DNA of 64,000 nt from Methanosarcina vacuolata Z-761 (GTDB taxonomy: Archaea > Halobacteriota > Methanosarcinia > Methanosarcinales > Methanosarcinaceae). The notes beneath the pieces were generated by a model. That model was not told the DNA's origin, did not search any database, and saw only the letters and a list, made by a program, of their open reading frames with translations. The number at the start of each line of letters is the position of its first letter. The stretch's first letter is position 1. This document shows, in pieces, positions 1 through 9,446 of this stretch. Location: contig NZ_CP009520.1 of NCBI RefSeq assembly GCF_000969905.1, forward strand, positions 2,542,001-2,606,000. The letters run 5' to 3'. The translations under genes were made by a program, and so were the position numbers.

Positions 1-166
1 ACTTTGGTAATGTGGAATGATTATGTAAAAGAAAAAAATTCGAAGTTGAAGCGAAATAGTATATCATCCGATACAATAGGTCATGGTAATAAAAAATTAA
101 AAAAGTGGAATGATTTTGGAATAAAACATTATTTTCATTATTACTTTTTATAAAGAGGACTAAAAA

Positions 167-1209
167 ATGGAAGATTTTTCGTCAGTGGTAGATAAAAGTA
201 CTCTAACAACCCCATCAGATGTGAGTACAGTACCAATTTCATCAGAAGATAATACTATAGCAGATTCCCCAATATCTAGTACTCCTGTACCCCAGCAAAA
301 ACCTAAGTTTTCAAATATTTCCCGGAAATTTATTTATTTTTTTGTAGGATCAATATTTGTGTTTGCAGGGTTGAGTATGTTATCAGAAGGATTGTTTTTT
401 TGGAGTTTAGTTTGCTTTTTAATTGCAATTACAACTTTTAAATTTGAAGTTGGTACTCTAATAGCTCCACCGCAACCAAAGTTTTCACACATTGTCTTGT
501 ATATAGGTTATCTTATTGTAGCATCGGTTAGCTTTATTTTTGGGTTATTGACCATATTAGGCACTCCGATAGTGGGTATATTGTTTCTTTTGATGACAAT
601 TATATTTTTAAATTTTGCTTTTTTGTGGAATCCTGAAGAACAAATAAGCCGTTCAGAGATCGCCTGGAAGAATTTTTTGAAAGGATTAGAAAAGGGGTAG
701 AACAAAAAAGACCAAAAATAAACAGGTCAAGAGATATAAATCCAGGATTAGATACGATAAATGTCTCCGGAAGGAATTTTTTTAGCTGGTTGACAAAATG
801 GTTAAAGCGAGAAAGACCAAAAATAAGCAGGTCAAGAGACCTAAATGCAACATTAACTAAAATAGATGTGATGGAAGGCGAGGATTTTGAAAACTTTTTG
901 AAGTCTGTTTTTGAAAACTTAGGATATTAAGTAACAGGGACCAGAAGAACAGGCGATCAAGGTGCAGATCTTATTCTATCAAAAGATGGGAAAAAAACTG
1001 CTGTTCAAGTTAAACGGTATTCAAGTAAAGTTTCAAATAAAGTAGTACAGGAAGTTGTAGCATCTAAAGCTTTATACAAATGTACTGAAGGTTTGGTAGT
1101 TACGAATAACTATTTTACAAATTCTGCAATTGAATTAGCTAAAGCGAATAGTATAGGTTTAATTGACAGAGACGAGCTTACAAAAATCATTAAGAAAGCA
1201 TATATTTAA
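167..1209 (+). pseudogene. broken membrane-anchored Mrr-type restriction endonuclease-like gene
   Basis: The first part (167-700) encodes a Ser/Thr/Pro-rich N-terminus followed by about four hydrophobic segments and starts after an AGAGGA ribosome site. Reading then continues in another frame from about 655 and ends at 1209. That second part contains GDQGADLIL and TAVQVKRY, the D...QxK core of Mrr-type (PD-(D/E)XK) nucleases, with the family's usual C-terminal helices. Two lesions are visible. One base is missing near 654-656: the motif K/Q-I-S/N-R-S-R-D recurs three times, and only the first copy is out of frame. A TAA at 928-930 replaces a sense codon just before the nuclease core. Repaired, it would be about 347 residues. 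The family (membrane helices plus Mrr domain) is thought to act on foreign DNA; here it should be inactive unless the two lesions are sequence errors. Confidence 0.75.
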
Positions 1210-1326
1210 ACAACGGTTGATATACGGTGACGGATGTTAGTGCCATATCTGTCACCGTTTGTTGTTATTACATAATACAACTACTTCTGACTTCTAATGC
1301 AAAATCGATAGCTTTCAGGCAAGAAA

Positions 1327-1537
1327 ATTCCTTAACCGAGAATTCCTTAACCGATGATTTCTGAACCGATGATTCCTTAACCGATGATTCCTTAACCGAT
1401 GATTCCTTAACCTATGGTTTCTGAACCGATGATTCCTTAACCGATGATTCCTTAACCGATGATTCCTTAACCTATGGTTTCTGAACCGATGATTCCTTAA
1501 CCGATAATTTCGTAACCGATGATTCCTTAACTGATGA
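1327..1537. repeat. 15-bp minisatellite with 60-bp higher-order unit
   Basis: About 14 tandem copies of a 15-bp unit close to ATTCCTTAACCGATG. Variants (CCTATGG, TTTCTGA) recur every fourth unit, so 1381-1440 and 1441-1500 are identical 60-bp blocks. It fills most of the space between the Mrr-like relic and the convergent DUF4405 gene. No coding frame or promoter is apparent in 1210-1575. Confidence 0.95.
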
Positions 1538-1575
1538 CAAATGAATTCTTTTTTTGCCTTAGATTTTTACCGACC

Positions 1576-2100
1576 TTAGTCCACAGGCATATAGTTTGCC
1601 TCGATAACTTCACCCTCTTTCATTTCTCTTTGTCTTCCGAACAAATTCTTTGTGGTGAACACGATCCATCTCCAATGGAGTGCAATGTGGGCAACAAAGA
1701 AAACCAGCATCAGGATTCCAACTTTATCATGGATCAAACTCAAGATTTGGCCTGCTGCATGGTGGTTGAAGAACATTATAAGACCTGAATAACCAACCAA
1801 GGCAAATTGAACGAAAAATGCCAGGTCTACGAGATAGTTGAGTTTTACTTTTCTCGACTTTTTGATTTGTTTTTCTTTTCTGAAAAAGTTCTTTGTGGTG
1901 AACACGATCCATCTCCAATGGAGTGCAATGTGGGCAACAAAGAAAACCAGCATCAGGATTCCAACTTTATCATGGATCAATCTTAAGAGTGAACCTGCAG
2001 AATAGCGATTGAAATACATTATAAGACCTGAATAACCGACCAAGGCAAATTGAACAAAAAGTGCCAGGTCTACTAGATAGTTGAGCTTTATTTTTTTCAT
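1576..2100 (-). CDS. DUF4405-type membrane protein with internal tandem duplication
   Basis: A 174-residue integral membrane protein made of two nearly identical halves of about 81 residues. Each half has the sequence LVDLA.FVQFALVGYSG followed by IHDKVGILMLVFFVAHIALHWRW: two membrane helices with the His residues (I-H-D, A-H-I, L-H-W) typical of the DUF4405 / cytochrome b561-like fold. Four helices together would make one heme-binding bundle, so the gene probably arose by doubling a two-helix unit. The first ATG follows a GGAGGGAGGAAATG-type Shine-Dalgarno. Over 92 bp (1646-1737 and 1889-1980) the two halves are identical in DNA, so the duplication is recent or is kept alike by gene conversion. 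Function is unknown; an electron-transfer membrane cytochrome is an inference. Confidence 0.8.
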   Translation of the reverse strand: MKKIKLNYLVDLALFVQFALVGYSGLIMYFNRYSAGSLLRLIHDKVGILMLVFFVAHIALHWRWIVFTTKNFFRKEKQIKKSRKVKLNYLVDLAFFVQFALVGYSGLIMFFNHHAAGQILSLIHDKVGILMLVFFVAHIALHWRWIVFTTKNLFGRQREMKEGEVIEANYMPVD

Positions 2101-3149
2101 TTCCTCCCTCCTTTTTAATATTTACAGCGACATTTTTGTAAGATTATCAATTTCAGTCCGTTTGATTGATTTTCGTTTTATTGATTTTTGCTTCACGAAC
2201 CGTTTACATAGCGGTTCTGCTGTTCTCCAATGACTGCTGTGCGCTCCCTTAATTGGCAGAAAAAGAAATAAATATACTTGCAAAAAATAGACGTAAATAG
2301 AGGTTTACTTTCAATTTAAAAGTTAAAAAACTCATTTATTTGCAAATAAAACTTAATTAGTGCATATTTTTCATAATCTAAAAACTTTTAACCTATGTTT
2401 CTTAATTGTCTGTTTAATAAGAACCAGAAATTAAGGGGAAGGAAAAAAACTTTCCAGAAGATGAAATACTCCCAGAATTAAGTTAAAATCAGGTTAATTC
2501 TTGTTGGGCACTCATGAATATCCTCTTTCCTGAATGCAGGACTCCTTACTTCATTACCGTTGATAGGAATAGTAAACACAGAGTATTACTTAAATAAGCC
2601 TTCTCTGATTTTTTTTAGAAAAAGATTAGACCTAATGAGTAAAACTTGAATGTAAATAAAAAATTAATTATATGGGGAAGTTTGGGATTTCGTAGTGGTC
2701 GCTTTCACTATGTCTTCATATATATAACTTTTGCAAATACTTTTTAATGAGCTATTCCAGATTTAGCTATTCCATTTTTAACGACTCCATTTTTAGCTAC
2801 TCCAGCTTTCAAGCATGTCCTGTTAGCTCGGGCATGTATCTAAAAAAATCAGATGAGTACTGGAAAATCCTTGCCTTTCAATCTCAGGTAAAATTCCGAA
2901 ACTGGGGCAAAGTCCTGAAAAATAACACTCTAAACCCTAGTTTTGTCGAAGAAAACGGCTTCTATGAAAGGTCTGAAGATTTTTTGAGAAGACCCCCTAG
3001 CAAATAATACTTTACTGAGATTTAATTTTTTACTTAAAATGCAATTAAAGATTAAATTCAATAACTAACGCCTAGAAAAGCTTCATTGATAAATTAATTC
3101 CGTATATCTCCTATTTTTGCTAAGTATGCTTTTATTATTAAATGCAAAT
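2101..3149. other. long intergenic region, no convincing gene
   Basis: AT-rich sequence upstream of the DUF4405 gene. An 86-codon frame at 2747-3007 begins with a small 15-bp tandem repeat (encoding SYS-type residues), has no ribosome site and resembles nothing I know. I treat it as doubtful. Nothing else stands out before the structured stretch starting at 3150. Confidence 0.5.
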
Positions 3150-3445
3150 GAAGGAGATGACTGCCTTCTCCTAGAAACTGACAGGTAAGGTATCTGCATC
3201 TAGCAGATACCTTTAATCCTGTACGGCTCAATGGGAAAGAAGCAAATAGAAACAGGATACCTCGCCACTCTTAGCGACCATTAGATCAACACAAAAGTTC
3301 ACCATTGAGAAGCGATAGAAGGGAGCAGTCAAACCTACACTCCAGAAAATGAGGCACTATGCAGCTTGCAGGTGCCTCAAAAACGAAGATCGATTTAAAT
3401 CCTACTCCATAGATGAGGCACTGTGCAGCTCGCAGGTGCCTCAAA
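3150..3445. ncRNA. candidate structured RNA with possible pseudoknot and twin hairpins
   Basis: A dense set of perfect helices can be drawn: AGGAGA/TCTCCT (3152-3157 with 3167-3172), an 11-bp stem AAGGTATCTGC/GCAGATACCTT (3187-3197 with 3203-3213), ATCCTGT/ACAGGAT (3216-3222 with 3252-3258), and CTCAATGG/CCATTGAG (3227-3234 with 3302-3309). The last pairs the loop of the third helix with a downstream segment, so it would form a pseudoknot. ACAGG at 3181 competes with the copy at 3252 for CCTGT. Two 28-nt hairpins follow, GAGGCAC...GTGCCTC at 3351-3378 and 3415-3442, both followed by AAAAACG. No reading frame fits. Strand is unknown; it could be a free RNA or a leader for the transporter operon starting at 3646. 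Confidence 0.4.
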
Positions 3446-3645
3446 AACGCATACCACTAAACGCATATCACTATTATCCGTTACTAATCCTGTAATTCAA
3501 GAAGGACAGTTAAATAACAGTAAAACTTGAGTACAGTATAAAAAAGATAATTATGTGCCCTAAGATTCGATGATTCAGGCAGATATGAACAAAATCAAAA
3601 TTAATCCGACAACTCTGAAGCATGAACATGGTTTAGAGGGTATGT

Positions 3646-4620
3646 ATGACGCTTATCAAGATCATAGAGATATTTAAAAAGAAATTAAATACCTCAATTT
3701 TAAAGCCACTTGAGAAAGCAGCAGATTTCTACAGTGAATCGAAGAATGATTCCAATATAAATGGTCCAGGGGGGTTCAAGAAAAATAGCCCTTACGGCAG
3801 TCCAGCCCGTAATTTTGCTAAAAGTCCTGATTCAGGGAATGCCTCCAGGAACGTAGAGATTCCATTTATCAAACTGACCGATGTCTGGAAAATTTATCAG
3901 ATGGGGGAAGTTGAGTTTGCGGCTCTTAAAGGAATAAACCTTGAGATTTATGAAGGGGAGCTCCTTGTAATCCTGGGCCCCAGTGGAAGTGGAAAAAGCA
4001 CGCTTATGAATTTGCTGGGCTGTCTGGACATGCCATCAAAAGGTACTGTTTGCCTGAATTCTAAAGACATCTCAGAACTAAGTGAATCCGAACTCGCCGT
4101 CGTCCGAGGACAGATGATTGGCTTCATATTCCAGAGCTTTAACCTCCTTCCAACCCTGAATACGGAAGAAAACGTGCTTTTACCTATGGAATTCCAGGAA
4201 GAGGATCGAAAAACAGCCCGACAAAAAGTCTCATATCTGCTTGAAATTGTCGGACTCTCAGATAAGAAAAAGAACCTTCCATCACAGCTTTCAGGCGGAC
4301 AGAGGCAGAGAGTTGCAATAGCTCGCTCCCTCGGTGTAAACCCGCCCATAATCCTGGCAGATGAGCCTACAGGAAACCTGGACAGTAAAACAGGAGATTA
4401 TATCCTGGATTTTCTGGATGGGCTGCAGAAACGTGAAGGTAAGACGATCATCATTGTAACACATGACCTTGAACTTGTAAAATATGCAACAAGAATTGTG
4501 TACATCCGAGACGGCGAGATTGAAAAAATAGAAACACATCCGAAAAACGAACAAAGTATGAAAAACGAACAAAGTATGAAAAATGAACGAGGTACGAAAA
4601 ATGAAATAAATCTAAATTGA
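3646..4620 (+). CDS. ABC transporter ATP-binding protein, MacB/LolD type
   Basis: Cytoplasmic ATPase that powers the FtsX-type permease encoded two genes downstream. All ABC motifs are present: Walker A GPSGSGKS (residues 111-118), signature [10 protein letters not shown], Walker [13 protein letters not shown] and the switch histidine in VTHD. The ATPase domain starts only near residue 75; the preceding 70 residues form a polar, unstructured extension not usual in LolD/MacB ATPases. The C-terminus carries a short repeat ([18 protein letters not shown]). The ATG at 3646 follows AGAGGG. It is nine bases upstream of the CARDB-type gene, so the three genes form an operon. The substrate is unknown; MacB-type systems export peptides, macrolides or lipoproteins. 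Confidence 0.9.
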   Translation: MTLIKIIEIFKKKLNTSILKPLEKAADFYSESKNDSNINGPGGFKKNSPYGSPARNFAKSPDSGNASRNVEIPFIKLTDVWKIYQMGEVEFAALKGINLEIYEGELLVILGPSGSGKSTLMNLLGCLDMPSKGTVCLNSKDISELSESELAVVRGQMIGFIFQSFNLLPTLNTEENVLLPMEFQEEDRKTARQKVSYLLEIVGLSDKKKNLPSQLSGGQRQRVAIARSLGVNPPIILADEPTGNLDSKTGDYILDFLDGLQKREGKTIIIVTHDLELVKYATRIVYIRDGEIEKIETHPKNEQSMKNEQSMKNERGTKNEINLN

Positions 4621-4629
4621 GGAATTAAA

Positions 4630-6102
4630 ATGAAGAAGTGCTCTTTACTAATATTTTTACTGCTGTTTTCAGCGTTCACATATCCTGAGGCTGGGACTGC
4701 GCTTGCCTCTAATGGGGATATAAAGTCCGCATCTCTGGAAGTAAACCTGGCTAAACAGAACCCTGATGCTGCCCGTCCTGGAGAACCTGTTGAACTCACT
4801 ATCAGCGTGCAAAATGTAGGAAACACTGACCTGAAAGACATTGCTGTCACAGTTAACCCTGAATATCCTTTCAGTAAGGTTTCCGGAGAAGACCTGACAA
4901 AAAAAGTCTCCTACCTGAATGCACGGCAGGATGATGACGATGCAGCAGTCCTTAAGTTCAAGCTTATGACAGATGCCAATGTTTCAGAAGGCACATATGA
5001 TATCGATATTACCACCACTGCTAAAGAAAGCGGGTCCTCATTAAACACGATTACTACTACAAAAACCGTCCAGCTTGAGGTAAGGGGTAAAGAGTACGCG
5101 CAGATTGTTACCATAAACAAAGCAAGCATTGACCTGGCACAGGAAGAACCTCTGGAATTCATAATAACAAATACCGGAAACTCACCTCTGAAAAACATGG
5201 TAGTTTCCTGGAAAGACCCAAAAGGGGTAATTCTGCCAGTATATTCGGATAATACAAAGTACATCAAGTACCTGGCTGCAGGTGACTCCGTAACCGTATC
5301 TTACTCTGTAATGGCAGATGTAAACGCAGACCCTGGACTCTATACTCTGAATGTAGACCTCAAATTTGAAGACTATGAATCGAATGAGAAAAGCATTGCT
5401 ACCACAGCAGGGCTTTTCGTTGGTGGGAAAACTGATTTTGATGTTTCTTTTTCAGAAAGCGACCAGGGAGAAGTTTCCCTTTCAGTTGCAAATGTGGGCA
5501 ACAACATGGCTTATTCCGTGAAAGTTTCAGTCCCTGATCAGGACGGTTACAGGGTATCAGGAAGCTCTTCAACGATTGTTGGAAACCTTGAGAAAGGGGA
5601 CTATACAATTGCATCTTTCAATGTTGTGAGCATACAGAGTCCTGGAGGTGCTGAAAGTGGAGGAACACCAGGGGTTGCAAGAGCAAGCGAGAAAGACGAA
5701 AATGTGACTTCCACGGTTTCCAATCCCCTGAAAGTCCAGATTGAATATACGGATGCAAGAGGGGAAAGAGTAACGGTTGATAAGGAAGTAGAACTCGAAA
5801 CGACTACCGGGAATGTAACTGCACAGGGACGAGGAAGGATAGGAGCGGCAGGTAACAGCAGTGTATTCAGTTCATATCTGATTTATATTGTTTTAATAGC
5901 GGTCGCAATAGCAGGTTTATTCGTTTACCGCAGAAAAAAACAGGCCGAAAACGAGAAAAAATCCGGAAATAAAAAGTCTGAAGACCAGAAGCACGGCTCA
6001 GGAACAGGTGCAGGGACAGGTGCAGGGACAGGTGCAGGGACAGGTGCAGGGACAGGTGCAGGGACAGGTGCAGGGACAGGTGCAGAGACAATTAGAGATT
6101 GA
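4630..6102 (+). CDS. secreted CARDB/NEW3-type (COG1361) surface protein, membrane anchored
   Basis: A 490-residue protein with an N-terminal signal peptide (about residues 1-26), three or four immunoglobulin-like repeats of the COG1361/CARDB kind (AARPGEPVELTISVQNVGNT, EPLEFIITNTGNSPL, SLSVANVGN), a single membrane helix near residues 415-435 and a basic cytoplasmic tail. The tail ends in a run of about eight GTGA tetrapeptides encoded by a 12-bp tandem repeat (about 5999-6090), a likely source of length variation. It sits between the ATPase and permease genes, and the ribosome site is GAGGAATT. It probably takes the place of an extracytoplasmic adaptor or substrate-binding partner of the MacB-like exporter; that role is inferred from gene order. 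Confidence 0.8.
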   Translation: MKKCSLLIFLLLFSAFTYPEAGTALASNGDIKSASLEVNLAKQNPDAARPGEPVELTISVQNVGNTDLKDIAVTVNPEYPFSKVSGEDLTKKVSYLNARQDDDDAAVLKFKLMTDANVSEGTYDIDITTTAKESGSSLNTITTTKTVQLEVRGKEYAQIVTINKASIDLAQEEPLEFIITNTGNSPLKNMVVSWKDPKGVILPVYSDNTKYIKYLAAGDSVTVSYSVMADVNADPGLYTLNVDLKFEDYESNEKSIATTAGLFVGGKTDFDVSFSESDQGEVSLSVANVGNNMAYSVKVSVPDQDGYRVSGSSSTIVGNLEKGDYTIASFNVVSIQSPGGAESGGTPGVARASEKDENVTSTVSNPLKVQIEYTDARGERVTVDKEVELETTTGNVTAQGRGRIGAAGNSSVFSSYLIYIVLIAVAIAGLFVYRRKKQAENEKKSGNKKSEDQKHGSGTGAGTGAGTGAGTGAGTGAGTGAGTGAETIRD

Positions 6103-6124
6103 AAAGGAAATCTCCATAGAAAAT

Positions 6125-6197
6125 GGGAGGGTGCAAGATGAAAAACACAAACCTTTTCAAAAAACTGCTTGTCTGCAAGCCTTTTTAAAAAAGGCTT
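6125..6197 (+). promoter_or_regulatory. possible leader peptide plus palindrome inside the transporter operon
   Basis: In the 131-base gap before the permease gene, GGGAGGG is followed seven bases later by a 16-codon frame (6138-6188, MKNTNLFKKLLVCKPF). The frame ends inside a perfect palindrome, AAGCC-T5-A6-GGCTT (6177-6197). This could be an attenuator, an mRNA-processing site or chance. Confidence 0.25.
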
Positions 6198-6233
6198 AAG
6201 CGAAAATCCCAGCAACGAACGGAAAGATGCGAG

Positions 6234-7478
6234 ATGAGAAACTCAACGTACCTGAAAATGGGTCTGAACATGCTTGTGCATAGCAAGCTCCGAAGCTGGC
6301 TGACCATTATTGGAATAGTTATAGGGATCGGATCTGTTGTTGGCATCCTTTCCCTTGGAGATGCTATGCAGGAACAGGTGCAGAGCAGGCTCGCCGAAAT
6401 GGACCTGACGAAGATAACCATAAGTCCGGGGTATACCAAAGCGTCATCCAACATGCCTGGCCCTCCTGGGATGAGGGGTTCATCAACAGATGCTGAATTA
6501 ACAGATGATGACATCGAGGCTCTCCATGGCCTGGATGGAATACAGTACATAGCAGGAGATATTTCCGGCAGTGAATCAGTGATTTACGCAGCGCAAAATG
6601 CAACTCTCTCAATTACTGGTGTGGATCCTCAGGTCTGGAAGTACATGACTACCCTGAAAACACAATCCGGAAGATTGCTTGAACCGGCTGATAAATATGT
6701 TGCAGTTATAGGAAGCGGGGTTGCAAGTGGAATTTATGACCAGGAAATAGGGGTCAATCAGGTAATAACTGTAAACGGTAAAGCCGTACGCGTTGTCGGC
6801 ATCCTGGAAGAAGAAGGTGGACGTGGAGACCGAAGCATTTACATGCCGATCGATGGGGCAGTAAACCTGCTTGATGACGCAGAAGAAGGTGTTTATGATA
6901 GCATCACGGTGAAAACCAGGAGTGAAGATCTGGTTGATGAACTGATGGAAGATATCGTGGATAAACTCATGGTTTCAAGACACATTATTCAGGAAGATGA
7001 CAGGGATTTTTCAGTGACAGCTTCTAAATCGATGGCCGAGTCTGTTACCGAAATGACGAGTTCAATGACCCTGTTTCTTGGAGCTATTGCAGCCGTATCC
7101 CTGCTTGTAGGAGCCGTCGGGATTGCAAACACGATGTTTACCTCTGTCCTGGAAAAGACAAAGGAGATCGGGACCATGAAAGCCATTGGGGCAAAAAACA
7201 TGGATATACTAATGATTTTCCTCTTTAATTCCGCAATGGTTGGCCTTGTTGGTGGTATCCTGGGAGATATTCTTGGAGCATTTGTTTCAACTCTCTTCCC
7301 TATGCTGGGTCTACAAATGATGCGAGGAGCAAGTTCAGGTTCTTCAGAAATTTATTTTGCTCCTGACCTGATGGCTTTCGGGCTTCTACTGGCAGTTTTA
7401 ATAGGAGTAATCTCAGGAATCGTCCCTGCATACAGGGCTTCAAAGTTAAAACCAGTAGATGCACTGAGATACGAATAA
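6234..7478 (+). CDS. ABC transporter permease, MacB/FtsX type
   Basis: A 414-residue permease with MacB architecture: one membrane helix after the conserved N-terminal phrase MLVHSKLRSWLTIIGIVIGI, a large extracytoplasmic MacB_PCD-type domain (about residues 40-265), then three FtsX helices. The phrase EKTKEIGTMKAIGAK before helix 3 is the family's coupling motif, and the protein ends with YRASKLKPVDALRYE, the standard MacB terminus. It works with the ATPase at 3646. Together with the CARDB-type protein, it is likely to move a substrate outward across the cytoplasmic membrane. No TolC-like partner is expected in an archaeon. Confidence 0.92.
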   Translation: MRNSTYLKMGLNMLVHSKLRSWLTIIGIVIGIGSVVGILSLGDAMQEQVQSRLAEMDLTKITISPGYTKASSNMPGPPGMRGSSTDAELTDDDIEALHGLDGIQYIAGDISGSESVIYAAQNATLSITGVDPQVWKYMTTLKTQSGRLLEPADKYVAVIGSGVASGIYDQEIGVNQVITVNGKAVRVVGILEEEGGRGDRSIYMPIDGAVNLLDDAEEGVYDSITVKTRSEDLVDELMEDIVDKLMVSRHIIQEDDRDFSVTASKSMAESVTEMTSSMTLFLGAIAAVSLLVGAVGIANTMFTSVLEKTKEIGTMKAIGAKNMDILMIFLFNSAMVGLVGGILGDILGAFVSTLFPMLGLQMMRGASSGSSEIYFAPDLMAFGLLLAVLIGVISGIVPAYRASKLKPVDALRYE

Positions 7479-7920
7479 ACGGAAAAGAAAAGGAATCGCC
7501 TCTTTCTTAATTTCCTGCTTAATTTGAGACGAAGAAGAAAACGGAAGGTGTAGATTATCAGATATGGCAGTACCGGGAATCAAGAGTTTGACTGAGTTGC
7601 CGGACTCACTGACTTTCGGAGAAAAACTCTAGAAAAACTCTATATCAGTTAAAGAGTCACGGTTTAACCTCAATAAAACTTTGAAGATTTCTACATTTTT
7701 CGTCTCCTGCTTCCATTCAGAAATTCTTAATCTATATAGAAAATTTGTGGAAAAAATATGCATTACACTGAGAAAAATTTATGAATTTTATGAGGAAGCT
7801 TCAGAACCTGAGTTTCAGAACCTGAGTTTCAGAACTGGGCTTTTGACATGTTGAATCATGAACAGAAAAAATTAGTGTGAGAATATGAAGAAATTGCAAA
7901 ACATACTGGTAGATGATTGA
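7479..7920. other. intergenic region
   Basis: No gene seen. A 14-bp phrase, TCAGAACCTGAGTT, recurs at about 7800-7835. The rest is AT-rich and presumably holds the promoter of the transglutaminase-like gene. Confidence 0.5.
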
Positions 7921-8922
7921 ATGAGAAAAATGAATCTAATTTTGACAGTTGCCCTTATATTGGCTATATTTCTTTGTACTGGTGCGAGTGCTAGAAATGT
8001 AGAAATGGGAAACAGTCCAGAATACAGGAATACTCTAGATTGGTTATCTTTTGAACCTCAGAATCTTGGGGTTCAGTGCTGCAGTTTCGTAGGTATTGTT
8101 GAAAGTGGAGTACATGAGTTTCAAAACTTAAATTTGAGATTTTCTCTGTCTCCTGGAGAAAGAAACATAAATATGCCACAAAATTTCCAACCCACTTATA
8201 ATAACGGAGGACCTCAACAGTTACCTCCTGCTGTCTCCAGAGAAGATCCTTCAAAAGGGATATCTCCTGACATGAGGGCCAGGAGTTTTCTGGACGAACA
8301 ATACATAACGCAGCAAAACACTTCCTACTATCAATCCTGTGTTACCCCATATGCAGATGCTGTAACCTCTTACCTTGAGGAAAATGATCTTGACGATAAG
8401 TACGAGATCTATCAAGCCGCTTTATCGTGGACCTGGGTATCCGATGAGACCCTGAACGGTGTAGATGAAAAATGGCTTACTCCAACAGAGTTTCTTGATG
8501 AAACCCCTGCATATTCCAGCAATCCGGATTATGGAGAGCCTGTCAGTGATTGTGAAGAACAGGCAAATACTCTTGCATCCCTGCTGATTGCTTCGGGAGA
8601 ATATAATGAAAGTACCGTGCGTGTGGCTATAGGAAAAGTAGATTTTGGAAATGTCAGTGGTGGACACGCCTGGGTAGAAGTTTATGAAGACGGGGAATGG
8701 TTCCCACTTGACCCAACTGAAGGACCCTACTACGATGATGACAATTGCTCTATAGTGTCTGCGGATGTGTCAGACATCGATTATGATGAGTACCTGGAAA
8801 GTACATATCCGGCTGTAAGAGTCTGGTATTATTACAATGACAAGTACTTTATGGAAGTAGGGAAACAGAACGGAGATGTTCCAGCATTCTGGGACGAACA
8901 ACCGGAAAGTTATCCGAACTGA
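7921..8922 (+). CDS. secreted transglutaminase-like (papain-fold) protein
   Basis: A 333-residue protein with a clear signal peptide (residues 1-24, LILAIFLCTGASA). The C-terminal half has the transglutaminase-core triad: Cys211 in SDCEEQANTLASLL, His249 in GGHAWVEV and Asp264 in FPLDPTEG. The archaeal members act outside the cell and are probably peptidases or amidases rather than crosslinkers. No membrane anchor follows the domain. It stands alone, with no operon partner within 400 bases on either side. The ATG at 7921 is preceded only by a weak GGTAGATGAT element. Confidence 0.85.
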   Translation: MRKMNLILTVALILAIFLCTGASARNVEMGNSPEYRNTLDWLSFEPQNLGVQCCSFVGIVESGVHEFQNLNLRFSLSPGERNINMPQNFQPTYNNGGPQQLPPAVSREDPSKGISPDMRARSFLDEQYITQQNTSYYQSCVTPYADAVTSYLEENDLDDKYEIYQAALSWTWVSDETLNGVDEKWLTPTEFLDETPAYSSNPDYGEPVSDCEEQANTLASLLIASGEYNESTVRVAIGKVDFGNVSGGHAWVEVYEDGEWFPLDPTEGPYYDDDNCSIVSADVSDIDYDEYLESTYPAVRVWYYYNDKYFMEVGKQNGDVPAFWDEQPESYPN

Positions 8923-9446
8923 ACACCTGGCGGATAAGGTATTTTTAATCTTCGCAGAATTATCAAGTGTTTTAGATCCTTGAGAAATCGGTATTCGAAA
9001 AAAGAAGGGAAGGAACACCTCAGAGATTTTCGTTCTTTTCATTTAAGGGAAGCGAAAAACCAGAGGCACTTCCTTTCATGATTCATTTTTGAGCCTCAGA
9101 TTGTCTTGCCGGGATCGAAAAATTTCTTTTATTGGAAGCTATTTCTTCTTATTTTTTAATGATTAACAGATGTCCCAGGTCTTACTTATTTAGAGTTAAA
9201 CTTAATATATTTTCTCACCCCTTGACTCCTGAAAGGTGGGGGCATCTTTTAAAACTTTTATAGTATATATTTTTTTCGTAAGATGGACGTTTCAAAATTA
9301 GTCTTTTTAAATATAATCTGATTATTATTTTTTAGTATCTGAAAAAGGAAGTATGATCAGGAATACATGTAAATATAACTTATGAAAAATATATGCAATG
9401 GTAATGCTATAAGAGTGGGTTTACAGGTCGATTTCAGGCAAATAAT
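8923..9446. other. intergenic region
   Basis: No gene seen. CACCCCTT...AAGGTGGGG near 9218-9245, followed by a T-rich run, could terminate transcripts from upstream. The remainder is AT-rich. Confidence 0.4.

Noticed and set aside
2747-3007. 86-codon frame, plus strand
   Set aside because: No ribosome site, begins in a short tandem repeat and has no family resemblance.
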